Positions 9,780 through 19,700 of a DNA stretch of 50,079 nucleotides are shown one piece after another. The notes beneath the pieces are model-generated. The model did not search any database. It worked only from the letters and a program-made list of their open reading frames with translations, and had not been told where the DNA came from. A program made the position numbers and the translations under genes. Source of the stretch: Elusimicrobiota bacterium (lineage in GTDB: Bacteria > Elusimicrobiota > Elusimicrobia > UBA1565 > UBA9628); contig DAHZHT010000005.1 in assembly GCA_027406905.1 (NCBI GenBank), forward strand, positions 1 through 50,079, in the 5' to 3' direction. Each line of letters starts with the position of its first letter. Position 1 is the stretch's first letter.

Positions 9780-9836
9780 GGGAAATTTTTGCTTTCTGGC
9801 TTTTGAGCGTCAGCTCCGAATCCCGCTTCATGAAAA

Positions 9837-9923
9837 CGGAGAGGGTGGGATTCGAACCCACGAGGGGCGTGAACCCCTACCGGTTTTCAAGACCGGCGCC
9901 TTAAACCGCTCGGCCACCTCTCC
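9837..9923 (-). tRNA. tRNA-Ser (anticodon UGA)
   Basis: On the minus strand the acceptor arm GGAGAGG (9923-9917) pairs with CCTCTCC (9844-9838), with discriminator G at 9837. The anticodon arm is CCGGT-CTTGAAA-ACCGG, giving anticodon TGA. A long variable arm (TAGGGGTTCACGCCCCT) identifies a class II tRNA, as expected for serine. The T arm is GTGGG-TTCGAAT-CCCAC. No CCA is encoded. Confidence 0.97.
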
Positions 9924-9937
9924 AAATTCAATTAATT

Positions 9938-9943
9938 ATTATA
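9938..9943 (-). promoter_or_regulatory. Consensus -10 box ahead of tRNA-Ser
   Basis: A perfect TATAAT on the minus strand ends 15 bases before the tRNA 5' end. No convincing -35 box is visible 16-18 bases upstream, so this is a partial promoter call. Confidence 0.45.
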
Positions 9944-9960
9944 GCAGGCTTGGATAAAGC

Positions 9961-10896
9961 TTAGGCCGGAACCTTGTTAAATTGCTTTTTCCAGATTTCA
10001 AGTTGATTGAGGCTGACGCCGACGCCGCCGCAGACGATGGCGAGAAGAGATGAAAACTCCTTAAGAATAGGCGCGTTGTGGTAAAGCGGCGCCAAGGCCG
10101 CGCCGCAGGCGGGCTCGACGAGGACGCGGTGATCATCGGCGAATTTAAGACAGGCATCGACGGTGTCGCCATCGGAGACGACTTCGTCGATGACGCGGTG
10201 CTTTTGAGTCCAGTTTAAAGCTTCCTGGGTTATGATCTTGGTTCCAAGGCTAGTCGCGATGGTTTGAACTTTCTCTAACGAGACCAGTTTGCCGGCTTCC
10301 AAGGAAGCCTTGAGTGTCGCCGCTCCTTTGACCTCGCAGGCGATGACGGGAATATTTTTCATTCCGTGTTTGTGAAGGCCCTGGAGAATGCCGCAGAGAA
10401 GCCCGCCGCCGCCTACCGCGACGGCGATAGCCCCCGGTTTAATTCCTTCTTTAACGATTTCATCGATCAGACTCGCGTGGCCTTCCCAGATGAGGGGATT
10501 GTCAAAGGGATGAACATACCCCACCTTGGGGTCTTGCGCCAAGCGCGAGGCCTCTTGATGCGCGTCATCCCAAACCTTTCCAAAAACCCGGACCTCGGCT
10601 CCTTCCAGGGCGATTCTTTCTCTCATCATCGCTGGAGTCGTTTCCGGCACGATGACGATGGTTTTGATTCCCAATTTCCGTCCGGCATATGCGGCGGCAA
10701 GCCCCGCGTTTCCGCCGGAAGAGGAGACAAAGCGCGTCTTTCCCATTTTCGCCAGTTGTTCGCAGAGGTGTCCAATTCCGCGAATTTTAAACGAGCCCGA
10801 AGGTTGCAATGCGTCCATCTTGAGATAGACCGGCTTGTTGACGATGCGGCTGATGGGGAGAGACTCAAGAAGAGGCGTGTCGATATGAAGCGGCAT
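9961..10896 (-). CDS. PLP-dependent L-serine/threonine dehydratase
   Basis: 311 residues, fold type II PLP enzyme of the serine/threonine dehydratase (SDS-like) group that deaminates L-serine or L-threonine to the 2-oxoacid. Visible motifs are the PLP lysine in PSGSFKIRG, the phosphate/substrate loop SSSGGNAGLA, the glycine loop VGGGGLLCG, and a Cys near the C-terminus in IVCGGVGVS. Length matches the single-domain SDS type without an ACT regulatory domain. The start ATG at 10896 lies 32 bases inside ruvC, an unusually long overlap. Later starts would delete the conserved TPLLES segment, so the overlap appears real. Serine or threonine preference cannot be told from sequence. Confidence 0.85.
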   Translation of the reverse strand: MPLHIDTPLLESLPISRIVNKPVYLKMDALQPSGSFKIRGIGHLCEQLAKMGKTRFVSSSGGNAGLAAAYAGRKLGIKTIVIVPETTPAMMRERIALEGAEVRVFGKVWDDAHQEASRLAQDPKVGYVHPFDNPLIWEGHASLIDEIVKEGIKPGAIAVAVGGGGLLCGILQGLHKHGMKNIPVIACEVKGAATLKASLEAGKLVSLEKVQTIATSLGTKIITQEALNWTQKHRVIDEVVSDGDTVDACLKFADDHRVLVEPACGAALAPLYHNAPILKEFSSLLAIVCGGVGVSLNQLEIWKKQFNKVPA

Positions 10897-11437
10897 TTAA
10901 ATTCTCCTTATTGATACGAATATTGTTTGAATTTCCCAGTTTTTCAACGACCTTCAAGCGCGAATGCCGGTTTGATTTTAAATGACAAAGGGCTATCGCT
11001 GCGGCATCGGCGACGTCGGCGGGGTGAAGGGTTTCTTTAAGGCCCAAAGCCCTTTGAACGGCCCATTGCATTTGAGATTTAATCGCCGTTCCGCTGCCGG
11101 TCAGGGTCAATTTAACCGTGCGCGGATTGTATTCTTTGAGCGGTTTTTCGGCTAAAGCCGCGGCAAGTAAAATGACCCCGCGGGCCTGAAGAGTGGCGCG
11201 CACGGTGTGTGCGGCTTTCAAAAAGAACATCTCTTCAATGGCGACGGCGTCCGGCGCGTGTTCTTTAATGACGCGCTTGACCTCATTGTGAATATAAACG
11301 AGGCGTTCTGGCAAGGCTTGAGCGGGAAATGTTCGGATAAGGCCGGAGGCGATGAGTTTTAGAGGAAGAGTCTCGGTTTCATTTAAGACCGCCCATCCGG
11401 TTTCGGAAACGCCCGGGTCAATGCCTAGCGTGATCAT
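10865..11437 (-). CDS. ruvC: Holliday junction resolvase RuvC
   Basis: 190 residues. It resolves Holliday junctions in recombinational repair. Catalytic acidic residues are visible: D7 in LGIDPG, E69 in AIEEMFF, and D142/D145 in HPADVADAAAIA. The C-terminal 30 residues are longer than typical and Asn-rich, and part of this tail is encoded by DNA that also encodes the start of the dehydratase. The start ATG overlaps the yebC stop (ATGA at 11435-11439). The yebC-ruvC order is common in bacteria. ruvA and ruvB are not in this window. Confidence 0.95.
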   Translation of the reverse strand: MITLGIDPGVSETGWAVLNETETLPLKLIASGLIRTFPAQALPERLVYIHNEVKRVIKEHAPDAVAIEEMFFLKAAHTVRATLQARGVILLAAALAEKPLKEYNPRTVKLTLTGSGTAIKSQMQWAVQRALGLKETLHPADVADAAAIALCHLKSNRHSRLKVVEKLGNSNNIRINKENLNAASYRHASS

Positions 11438-12192
11438 CAGGCTTCGAGCTTGGCGAGTATATCGTCGGGGATATCGAAATTAGCGTGGACATTTTTGACG
11501 TCATCATGTTCTTCTAAAGCGTCCACGAGAGCCAAAACTTTTTCGGCTGTTGGCTCATCCAGGGTGATGGTGTTGTCAGGCTTCATGATGGAAGAAGCCG
11601 ACTCAACTTCATATCCCGCCTTGGTTAAGGCCTCTTTCGCTTTATCGGTGTTGAGAGGAGCGGTGATCACTTCAAAAAATTCGGCATCATCGGTTGAGAT
11701 ATCATCAGCGCCCGCGTCAAGAGCTTGGGACATGAAAGCGTCCTCGTCTTTGACCGACGCTTTTTTGACGCGGATAAGGCCTTGGGGTTTAAACATCCAG
11801 GCAACGCAGCCCGCTTCTCCCTTGTTGCCGCCGTTTTTGGTGAAGATGGTCCCGATTTCTGAACCGGTGCGATTGCGATTATCGGTCGTGACCTCGACTA
11901 AAATCGCGACTCCGCCGGGGCCGTATCCCTCATAAGTCAATTCTTCATAGGTGGCGCCGGGAATTTCGCCGGTTCCTTTTTGAATGGCGCGCTTGATGGT
12001 GTCTAAAGGCATATTGGCCGCGCGGCCATCTTCAATTGCCTTGCGCAGCCTAGGATTTCCGGCTGGGTCTCCGCCGCCCATCTTGGCCGCAATCGTGATT
12101 TCGCGGCTAATTTTGGTCCAGACCTTACCGCGCTTGGCGTCAAGGAGAGCCTTTTTGTGTTTAATTCCCGCCCAGTGAGAGTGTCCGCCCAT
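11437..12192 (-). CDS. yebC: YebC/PmpR-family protein
   Basis: 251 residues with the highly conserved N-terminus GHSHWAGIKHKKALLDAKRG, then TKISREITIAAK, and the motif TYEGYGPGGVAILVE in the middle. Family members have been described as DNA-binding regulators and, more recently, as translation factors related to TACO1; the role here is not decidable. It is coupled to ruvC by a 4-base overlap and appears to be the first gene of a yebC-ruvC-dehydratase unit. The 113 bases upstream, up to the TSUP gene, hold no recognised feature. Confidence 0.95.
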   Translation of the reverse strand: MGGHSHWAGIKHKKALLDAKRGKVWTKISREITIAAKMGGGDPAGNPRLRKAIEDGRAANMPLDTIKRAIQKGTGEIPGATYEELTYEGYGPGGVAILVEVTTDNRNRTGSEIGTIFTKNGGNKGEAGCVAWMFKPQGLIRVKKASVKDEDAFMSQALDAGADDISTDDAEFFEVITAPLNTDKAKEALTKAGYEVESASSIMKPDNTITLDEPTAEKVLALVDALEEHDDVKNVHANFDIPDDILAKLEA

Positions 12193-12305
12193 AAATCCTC
12201 CAAAATGATTTTAGCGCGTTGTGGCAACGCTTTTCTACTCCATTTTAGCACATCGCGCGAGAAAGGCCACGCGAAAGAATCCTTGGGGTTGTCAATGCTC
12301 GTTTT

Positions 12306-13181
12306 TTAAGGGGAATTAGTTTTTTTCGCCGCGGATTTAAGCATCGCCACGGCGGTGTAAACGACGACCAAGATGACGAGCCAGCGAATCAGGGTCAACG
12401 GGAGAGATTTAACCAAGTAGGCGGCGATCAAAACGGCCGGGGTTCCGCCAAGGCTTAGCCCCAGGGCCAGGCGAGGCTCATATTTTTTTTCCTTAATAAA
12501 GCGCGCGGCGGCGACCGGCATTAAAAACGCGCAAGAGCCCATCATGATGGGAAAAGCCGCCTTGGGGTTCATCCCTAAAAGGCTGACCAAGATCATGCAA
12601 GGGGCGTAGAGCCCGATTCCCAGGGTCATCAAGGCGCCTAAAATGAAGTTGCCTAAAACGGCGATGAGAAGTTTCAGCCCCCAAAGGCTTTCGGAAACTC
12701 CCCCGGCCGGAAATAGCCCAAGATTGGAAGCCAGAAAAATGCCGGCCGCGACAAAAAGGGCGATTCCCATGCCGATTTGAATTTTGCGGCGAGAAAGGGA
12801 AGCGACGATGCCCGATCCCAACCAGGCGCCGATGATGGCGGCGGCAATCATCAAGACCAAGGTCTTTCCACCCGCCGAGACAATGGCGATGAAGATTAAG
12901 GCCTCAAGCAAGGTCGGTATCGTGTGGCCGACATTGAGAGTTCCGGGGATATTTTCATCGCGGACCAATTTGGATATTTTAAACAGGGCGGTGGTGGTGG
13001 CAAAAGAGCCGATTCCCAGGGTATCGAAGAAATCGGTCACAAAACCGATAGCCGTTTCCGCGAGGGTGGGCATGGACAAGCGGGAAAAATCCTTGCCCGA
13101 TAAGAGAGACTGCGCCCAGACATAAACGAAGCCAATCCCGAAAAGCCCCAGGGCGACAAACAGCGCGGATTTAAGAGACAT
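12306..13181 (-). CDS. TSUP (TauE/SafE-type) membrane transporter
   Basis: 291 residues and about eight hydrophobic segments. Two halves each carry a TSUP-like signature: residues about 40-70 contain ETAIGFVTDFFDTLGIGSF, and the second half contains GIGLYAPCMILVSLLGMNP. Family members move sulfite, sulfonates, sulfide-type anions or other organic anions, and the substrate here is unknown. It is divergent from kdpFABC across a 64-base gap, so regulatory sequences are shared or very compact. It appears to be a single-gene unit. Confidence 0.8.
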   Translation of the reverse strand: MSLKSALFVALGLFGIGFVYVWAQSLLSGKDFSRLSMPTLAETAIGFVTDFFDTLGIGSFATTTALFKISKLVRDENIPGTLNVGHTIPTLLEALIFIAIVSAGGKTLVLMIAAAIIGAWLGSGIVASLSRRKIQIGMGIALFVAAGIFLASNLGLFPAGGVSESLWGLKLLIAVLGNFILGALMTLGIGLYAPCMILVSLLGMNPKAAFPIMMGSCAFLMPVAAARFIKEKKYEPRLALGLSLGGTPAVLIAAYLVKSLPLTLIRWLVILVVVYTAVAMLKSAAKKTNSP

Positions 13182-13245
13182 TGAATAGAGGATAACACTT
13201 TCATTAATGGAATTTTAACGCCCGGCTCTGTTAGGATAAAGAGGT

Positions 13246-13338
13246 ATGGCAAACTATAGCTATATCGTCTCGGGAGCCTTGGTTATTCTGTTACTGATTT
13301 ATATGCTCTTTGCCTTGTTTAAGCCGGAGTGGTTCTAG
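13246..13338 (+). CDS. kdpF: KdpF, small subunit of the Kdp potassium ATPase
   Basis: 30 residues, almost entirely one membrane helix: MANYSY, then VILLLIYMLFALF, ending KPEWF. This is the typical size and ending of KdpF (the LxxPEKF-like end), and it lies 7 bases upstream of kdpA. KdpF stabilises the KdpABC complex. GAGG ends one base before the ATG, close for a ribosome binding site. Confidence 0.85.
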   Translation: MANYSYIVSGALVILLLIYMLFALFKPEWF

Positions 13339-13345
13339 GTGTTTT

Positions 13346-15066
13346 ATGACGATTAACGATTGGATTCAAATAGGGGCCTACCTTGGAGTTTTGCTTGTCT
13401 TGGTCAAGCCTTTGGGCCTCTATATGGCCAAAATTTTTGAGGGAGAATGGCCCGGTTCCCGCGTTTCTTCTCTTGTGGAGCGCCCGATCTATCGCCTGTT
13501 TGGAGTCGACGATTCCTCCGAAATGAACTGGAAGTCTTATGCCGTTTCCATGCTTCTCTTTAATTTTTCCGGCTTTCTCTTCGTCTATGCCTTGGAGAGG
13601 TTTCAGTTTTATTTGCCGCTTAACCCGCAAAAATTTGCCGGAGTTCCTCCGGATTTAGCCTTTAATACCGCGGTTAGTTTCATGACCAACACCAATTGGC
13701 AGGCTTATGGGGGAGAGACGACCATGAGCTATTTGACCCAGATGGCGGCCCTAACCACCCAGAACTTCGTTTCGGCGGCCTCTGGCATGGCGGTTTTAAT
13801 CGCCTTGATTCGCGGTATTACCCGCAAGCAGACGGAGTGGTTGGGAAATTTCTGGGTTGATTTGACTCGCGGCGTCCTTTATATTCTGTTGCCGCTCTCT
13901 TTTCTCCTGGCCCTGGCTTTAATTTCCCAGGGCGTCATTCAGAATTTCAGCCCTTATCGCAAGGCTTCCATTGTCGAGCCCTTTAAAGGCGACGCGGGAA
14001 AAACGGTTCAAGATGAACTAATCCCGATGGGGCCGGCCGCTTCTCAAATCGCGATTAAACAATTGGGGACCAACGGCGGAGGTTTTTTTAACGCCAATTC
14101 CGCCCATCCCTTTGAAAATCCCACTCCGCTGTCGAACTTCTTGGAGGCGCTCTCCATTCCCCTCATTGCGGCGGCTTTATGCTATACCTTTGGCGTCATG
14201 GTTAAAGACGTTAAACAAGGATGGGCGCTGCTTGCGGCAATGTTTTTTATTTTCGTTCCGCTCCTTTTAATAGCCGTTCATTCCGAGCGGGCGGGAAACC
14301 CGGCTTTCGCGTCCTTGGGCGTCGATCAAGCCGCAGGAAACATGGAAGGAAAAGAAGTTCGCTTTGGCGCCGCCAATTCAGCCTTGTGGGGGACGGTGAC
14401 GACCGCGACCTCTAACGGTAGTGTCAATTCCATGCATGATTCCTTTATGCCTTTAGGCGGCTTTGTGACTCTTTTTATGATGCAGTTAGGCGAAGTCGTT
14501 TTTGGCGGAGTCGGCTGCGGCCTCTACGGAATGCTCGCCTTTGTCTTTGTGGCGGTGTTTGTCGCGGGGCTCATGGTGGGGCGCACCCCAGAATATTTGG
14601 GAAAAAAGATAGAGAGTTTTGAAATGCAAATGGCTTCCGTCGTCATTTTGATTATGCCGGCCATCGTTTTGGGCTCGACCGCGATCGCGGTCAGCTGCCA
14701 GATCGGAAAATCCGCGGTTTCAAATCCCGGGCCGCACGGCTTTAGTCAGATTCTCTACGCCTTTACTTCGATGGGAAATAACAACGGGAGCGCTTTTGCC
14801 GGGCTTAACGCCGATAACCCCTTTTATAATATTCTGGGAGGCTGGGTCATGCTTTTAAGCCGGTTTTGGGTGAAAATCCCTGTTCTGGCTATGGCGGGCT
14901 CTCTTGCGCGGAAAAAGATAATTCCCTCCGGCCCCGGAACTCTGAGAACTTCCTCCACTTTGTTTATCGGGCTGTTAATCGGGGTTGTTCTCATCGTCGG
15001 AGTTCTGTCATTCGTGCCCGCCTTGGCCCTGGGCCCTATTGCGGAATATTTAGGAATGGCCCGCAT

Positions 15067-15070
<4 letters not shown>
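13346..15070 (+). CDS. kdpA: KdpA, potassium-binding channel-like subunit
   Basis: 574 residues. KdpA is the K+-selective membrane subunit of the P-type KdpFABC pump. The four selectivity-filter-like loops are visible: [41 protein letters not shown] and [13 protein letters not shown]. The start was set at the ATG at 13346, which begins MTINDW. The frame stays open 12 codons further back inside kdpF, but that part is not family-like. The stop overlaps the kdpB start as ATGA. Confidence 0.97.
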
Positions 15071-17130
<2,060 letters not shown>

Positions 17131-17131
17131 T

Positions 17132-17740
17132 ATGACAGCGAAAGAAATTCAAAATCAAAGCGTCATTGCCCTCAAGGCCATCTGCGTCTTTACGATTTTA
17201 TTGGGACTTTTCTATCCCGCTCTTGTGACCGCGTTGGGTCAAGTTTTGTTTCCCCGGCAGGCTCAAGGCAGCTTGATTGTAGATAACGGTCGGGTTCGCG
17301 GTTCGGCTTTGATTGGTCAATTCTTTCACGGAGATAAATACTTTTGGGGGAGGCCTTCGGCGACCAGCCCTGATCCTTATAACAGCGCTTCGTCTTCAGG
17401 CTCTAATTGGGGTCCCAATAATCCCGCGCTTTGGTCGGCGGTGAAAGATCGGGTTTCCTTCTATCAAAAAAACAATCCCGGCTTGAGCGGGATTCCCGTG
17501 GATTTAGTGACCGCTTCCGGAAGCGGTCTTGACCCCGATATTAGCCCTAAAGCCGCTTTTTTCCAGGTCAAAAGAGTCGCTCATGCGCGGGGGATGTCCG
17601 AGGCCGCTGTTCGGAAACTGGTCCAAAGCTATATTCAAAAGCGGCAATGGGGTTTTTTAGGCGAGCCGCGGGTCAATGTTTTACTCCTCAATCTCTCTCT
17701 CGACCGAAGCGCCGCCCTAAAACTTGGGCGTATTTTTTAG
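17132..17740 (+). CDS. kdpC: KdpC subunit
   Basis: 202 residues with a single N-terminal membrane helix (about 12-34, ending [15 protein letters not shown]), followed by the KdpC motif ALIGQFF and YFWGRPSA, then [11 protein letters not shown]. KdpC helps assemble the complex and raises ATP affinity. The start ATG at 17132 follows the kdpB stop by one base. There is no kdpD or kdpE sensor/regulator downstream: the next gene is an unrelated secreted protein. Confidence 0.95.
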   Translation: MTAKEIQNQSVIALKAICVFTILLGLFYPALVTALGQVLFPRQAQGSLIVDNGRVRGSALIGQFFHGDKYFWGRPSATSPDPYNSASSSGSNWGPNNPALWSAVKDRVSFYQKNNPGLSGIPVDLVTASGSGLDPDISPKAAFFQVKRVAHARGMSEAAVRKLVQSYIQKRQWGFLGEPRVNVLLLNLSLDRSAALKLGRIF

Positions 17741-17796
17741 GACACATAGCAAGCATTTTTTTGACTTTCCGCCCCCGAATTTGCGTCAATATGTCC

Positions 17797-19287
17797 ATGA
17801 AGCCAGCCAGCCTGACGGACGTAACGGAAAGCAATGGATGCAACGGGAGTATAAAGAAAGAAACAGCTTTTCTCCGTAACTTCCGTTGCATCCGTTGCTT
17901 TCTTTTTCTTTCCGTCCTCGCCGTTCCCGCTTTTTCCCAGGTTCCCGGGGTGATCAATTATCAAGGCTCCTTGAGAGACAAGAGCGGAAATCCCATCAAC
18001 CAGTCCTTGCCGATGACATTCTCCATTTACGACACTCCGGCCACGGGAACCGGAACGCAGTTGTGGACCGAGAATCAGACGGTCGGCGTCAATAACGGAG
18101 TTTTTTCCGTTCACGTCGGCGCGGTCAACCCCATACCGGAAAGCGTCTTCGCCAGTTCCTCAGCGTATTTGGAGGTCGACATCAACGGTGAAGCGCCCAG
18201 CGCTCGTCCGCAGCTGTTGAGCAGCCCCTACTCTTTTCACTCAAGCGCGGCCGATTACGCCTTGACGGTCTCGTCTTCGATTGCGGTTTCTACGATCAAC
18301 GCCACGGCGTCTACCCCTTTTGGAGGGGTCAATATAACGACCAACGCATTTATTCAAGGAAACGTCGGCATCGGGACGACGAGCCCGGGGGCAACATTGG
18401 ATGTTAATGGAGTGATCGAATCCAATACTTCCGACCTATGGAATACAGCAGGGAATTACGCTGGACTTCAATTTTTTGATTCAAGCTCTCTTACAACAAG
18501 AGAAGGTGTGATTGAGACGCAGTTCGGGAATCATATGGATGTTAAGACTGATACAACCATTCCCTTATATCTTGGCACTGACGCCACAGTGAGAATGACG
18601 ATATCTCCCGCTGGCTACGTCGGCATCGGGACGACGAGCCCAGGGGCGGTTCTTACGGTCATTGCCAATAGCCCTGTTGCATCGACAAATGAAGGCTCCC
18701 AAAGCATGCTAGATATTACAACGGGGGTTAGCGGGCAGAGTTTGTATATGAGCTACGACGGAACAAATAATGTTGGTTTCATTGAAGCGTCGGAAAGCGG
18801 GTCCGTAGAGCCCCTTATTTTACAACCGCGAGGCAACGACGTCGGCATCGGGACGGCGAACCCGGGATATGTTCTCACTGTGTTTACACCCACCGCGAAT
18901 TCTCCCGCCGGATTCGTCAATTCAAACGGAACGTGCATCATTACTCCGACTAACACTACTCTCTCCTGTACATCGGACATCAGGCTTAAGAAGGATATTC
19001 ATCCCATTGCCGATGGGTTGGAAGCTATCGTTAATCTCAAACCAATTACCTTCCGCTGGAAAAAATCCGATGATGGAATCTCCCATCCCGGCTTTTCGGC
19101 GCAGGATGTCGAAAAAGTGATTCCTCAAGCTGTTTCAACCGACAAAAGCGGCTATAAAACGCTCTCCCAAATCACGATCATTCCGTTCCTGGTTAAGGCT
19201 ATTCAAGAACAGCAAAGGGAGATTAAAAATCTAAAATCCACCATCTGCGCCGAAAATCCGCAAGCACGCCTTTGCGCCGGCAAATAA
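17797..19287 (+). CDS. Secreted repeat protein with C-terminal peptidase S74 intramolecular chaperone domain
   Basis: 496 residues from ATG 17797 (ATG 17791 is also possible). A signal peptide follows an unusually long n-region: the hydrophobic core is FLFLSVLAVPAFS at about 37-49. Residues about 51-150 (INYQGSLRDKSGNPIN to QLLSSPYSFHSSAADYA) are a beta domain common in secreted proteins of candidate phyla. The middle has three copies of a VGIGTTSPG-type shaft repeat (DNA near 18364, 18619 and 18842). The C-terminal 106 residues carry SDIRLKKDI, with S393 and K398 spaced as in the self-cleaving chaperone of phage endosialidases, then FSAQDVEKVIPQAV. It probably forms trimeric surface fibres. 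The function of the shaft is unknown. The DNA of the n-region forms a large inverted repeat (separate entry). Confidence 0.8.
   Translation: MKPASLTDVTESNGCNGSIKKETAFLRNFRCIRCFLFLSVLAVPAFSQVPGVINYQGSLRDKSGNPINQSLPMTFSIYDTPATGTGTQLWTENQTVGVNNGVFSVHVGAVNPIPESVFASSSAYLEVDINGEAPSARPQLLSSPYSFHSSAADYALTVSSSIAVSTINATASTPFGGVNITTNAFIQGNVGIGTTSPGATLDVNGVIESNTSDLWNTAGNYAGLQFFDSSSLTTREGVIETQFGNHMDVKTDTTIPLYLGTDATVRMTISPAGYVGIGTTSPGAVLTVIANSPVASTNEGSQSMLDITTGVSGQSLYMSYDGTNNVGFIEASESGSVEPLILQPRGNDVGIGTANPGYVLTVFTPTANSPAGFVNSNGTCIITPTNTTLSCTSDIRLKKDIHPIADGLEAIVNLKPITFRWKKSDDGISHPGFSAQDVEKVIPQAVSTDKSGYKTLSQITIIPFLVKAIQEQQREIKNLKSTICAENPQARLCAGK
17827..17902. repeat. Imperfect 20-bp inverted repeat with 36-bp loop
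   Basis: 17827-17846 and 17883-17902 are reverse complements over 20 bases with one mismatch. The arms contain the words GGATGCAACGG and CCGTTGCATCC, and the neighbourhood is rich in similar AACGG/CCGTT words. It lies inside or just ahead of the coding start of the S74 protein, overlapping the predicted n-region. It could be an mRNA hairpin or a small REP-like element. Confidence 0.7.
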
Positions 19288-19295
19288 AAAAAAGG

Positions 19296-19319
19296 GAGAT
19301 AGGGACAGTCCCCATCTCG
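19296..19319. repeat. Dispersed palindromic repeat, copy 1
   Basis: 19296-19318 is a palindrome: GAGAT, one mismatch position, GGGAC, central A, GTCCC, one mismatch, ATCTC. A second copy sharing 22 bases lies at 31249-31270. The core GGGACAGTCCCC resembles short repeats scattered near REP-associated transposases in other genomes (my recollection, not checked). It lies between the S74 gene and the next promoter, and has no following T-tract. Confidence 0.8.
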
Positions 19320-19332
19320 TTACCGAACTTAT

Positions 19333-19340
19333 GCTAGAAT
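19333..19340 (+). promoter_or_regulatory. Possible extended -10 promoter before the TonB-receptor operon
   Basis: TGCTAGAAT (19332-19340) matches an extended -10 (TGnTAnAAT). No good -35 is seen; that position falls in the right arm of the palindromic repeat. The predicted start lies about 10 bases before the ATG at 19357. Confidence 0.4.
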
Positions 19341-19356
19341 CGCCTTTAGATTAATC

Positions 19357-19626
19357 ATGAAGCGCATCCTATTATTTATTTTGACTTTAGGGTTCTTCGC
19401 TTGCATTGGAATTGAATCTTTCCATCACCATCTTCAAAAAAGCGGGGCCGATTGCCCTCTCTGTTTGGTCAAGGCTCAAATCCATTCCCGCGCCGCGCTT
19501 CATCACGTCCCCATACTCGCCGCCTCGACCTTTGAACAGTCTATTGAAAGCAACAAATTTCAAACCCCAATCTTTCCCCGCATCTACGATTTAGCGGCGC
19601 GCGCTCCCCCCATCATTTTCGCCTAA
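19357..19626 (+). CDS. Small exported His/Cys protein (DUF2946-like) upstream of a TonB receptor
   Basis: 89 residues. An N-terminal hydrophobic segment (MKRILLFILTLGFFACIGIE) is followed by FHHHL, then CPLCLVKAQIHSRAALHH. The HHH..CxxC..H pattern resembles small DUF2946-type proteins that are often encoded next to metal-related TonB receptors. I cannot make a firm family call by eye. It is the first gene of the plus-strand block, 74 bases before the receptor. Metal sensing or binding is an inference. No clear ribosome binding site precedes the ATG. Confidence 0.6.
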   Translation: MKRILLFILTLGFFACIGIESFHHHLQKSGADCPLCLVKAQIHSRAALHHVPILAASTFEQSIESNKFQTPIFPRIYDLAARAPPIIFA

Positions 19627-19700
19627 AATTCTTAAAACTAAAGACTCACAATGCCTTCATTGGCGCTAGCGATTTAGAAACACCCGTTTAAGAGGCAAGT

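Noticed and set aside
9592..9861. Open frame of 89 codons overlapping the tRNA-Ser end and the Cys-rich gene
   Set aside because: It begins inside the tRNA and runs out of frame through the promoter and the Cys-rich gene; this is a common artefact of antisense tRNA translation.
13182..13245. c-di-AMP or other riboswitch upstream of kdpF
   Set aside because: Only 64 bases separate the divergent starts, too short for a known kdp-type riboswitch plus a promoter.
18364..18870. Three similar GTCGGCATCGGGACG units as a possible CRISPR or satellite array
   Set aside because: They are in frame and encode the VGIGTTSPG shaft repeat of the secreted protein, with spacing of about 220-255 bases and no constant spacer length.
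19296..19318. Palindrome as a rho-independent terminator for the S74 gene
   Set aside because: The stem is good but no T-tract follows, and the same sequence recurs elsewhere, so a repeat is the better description.
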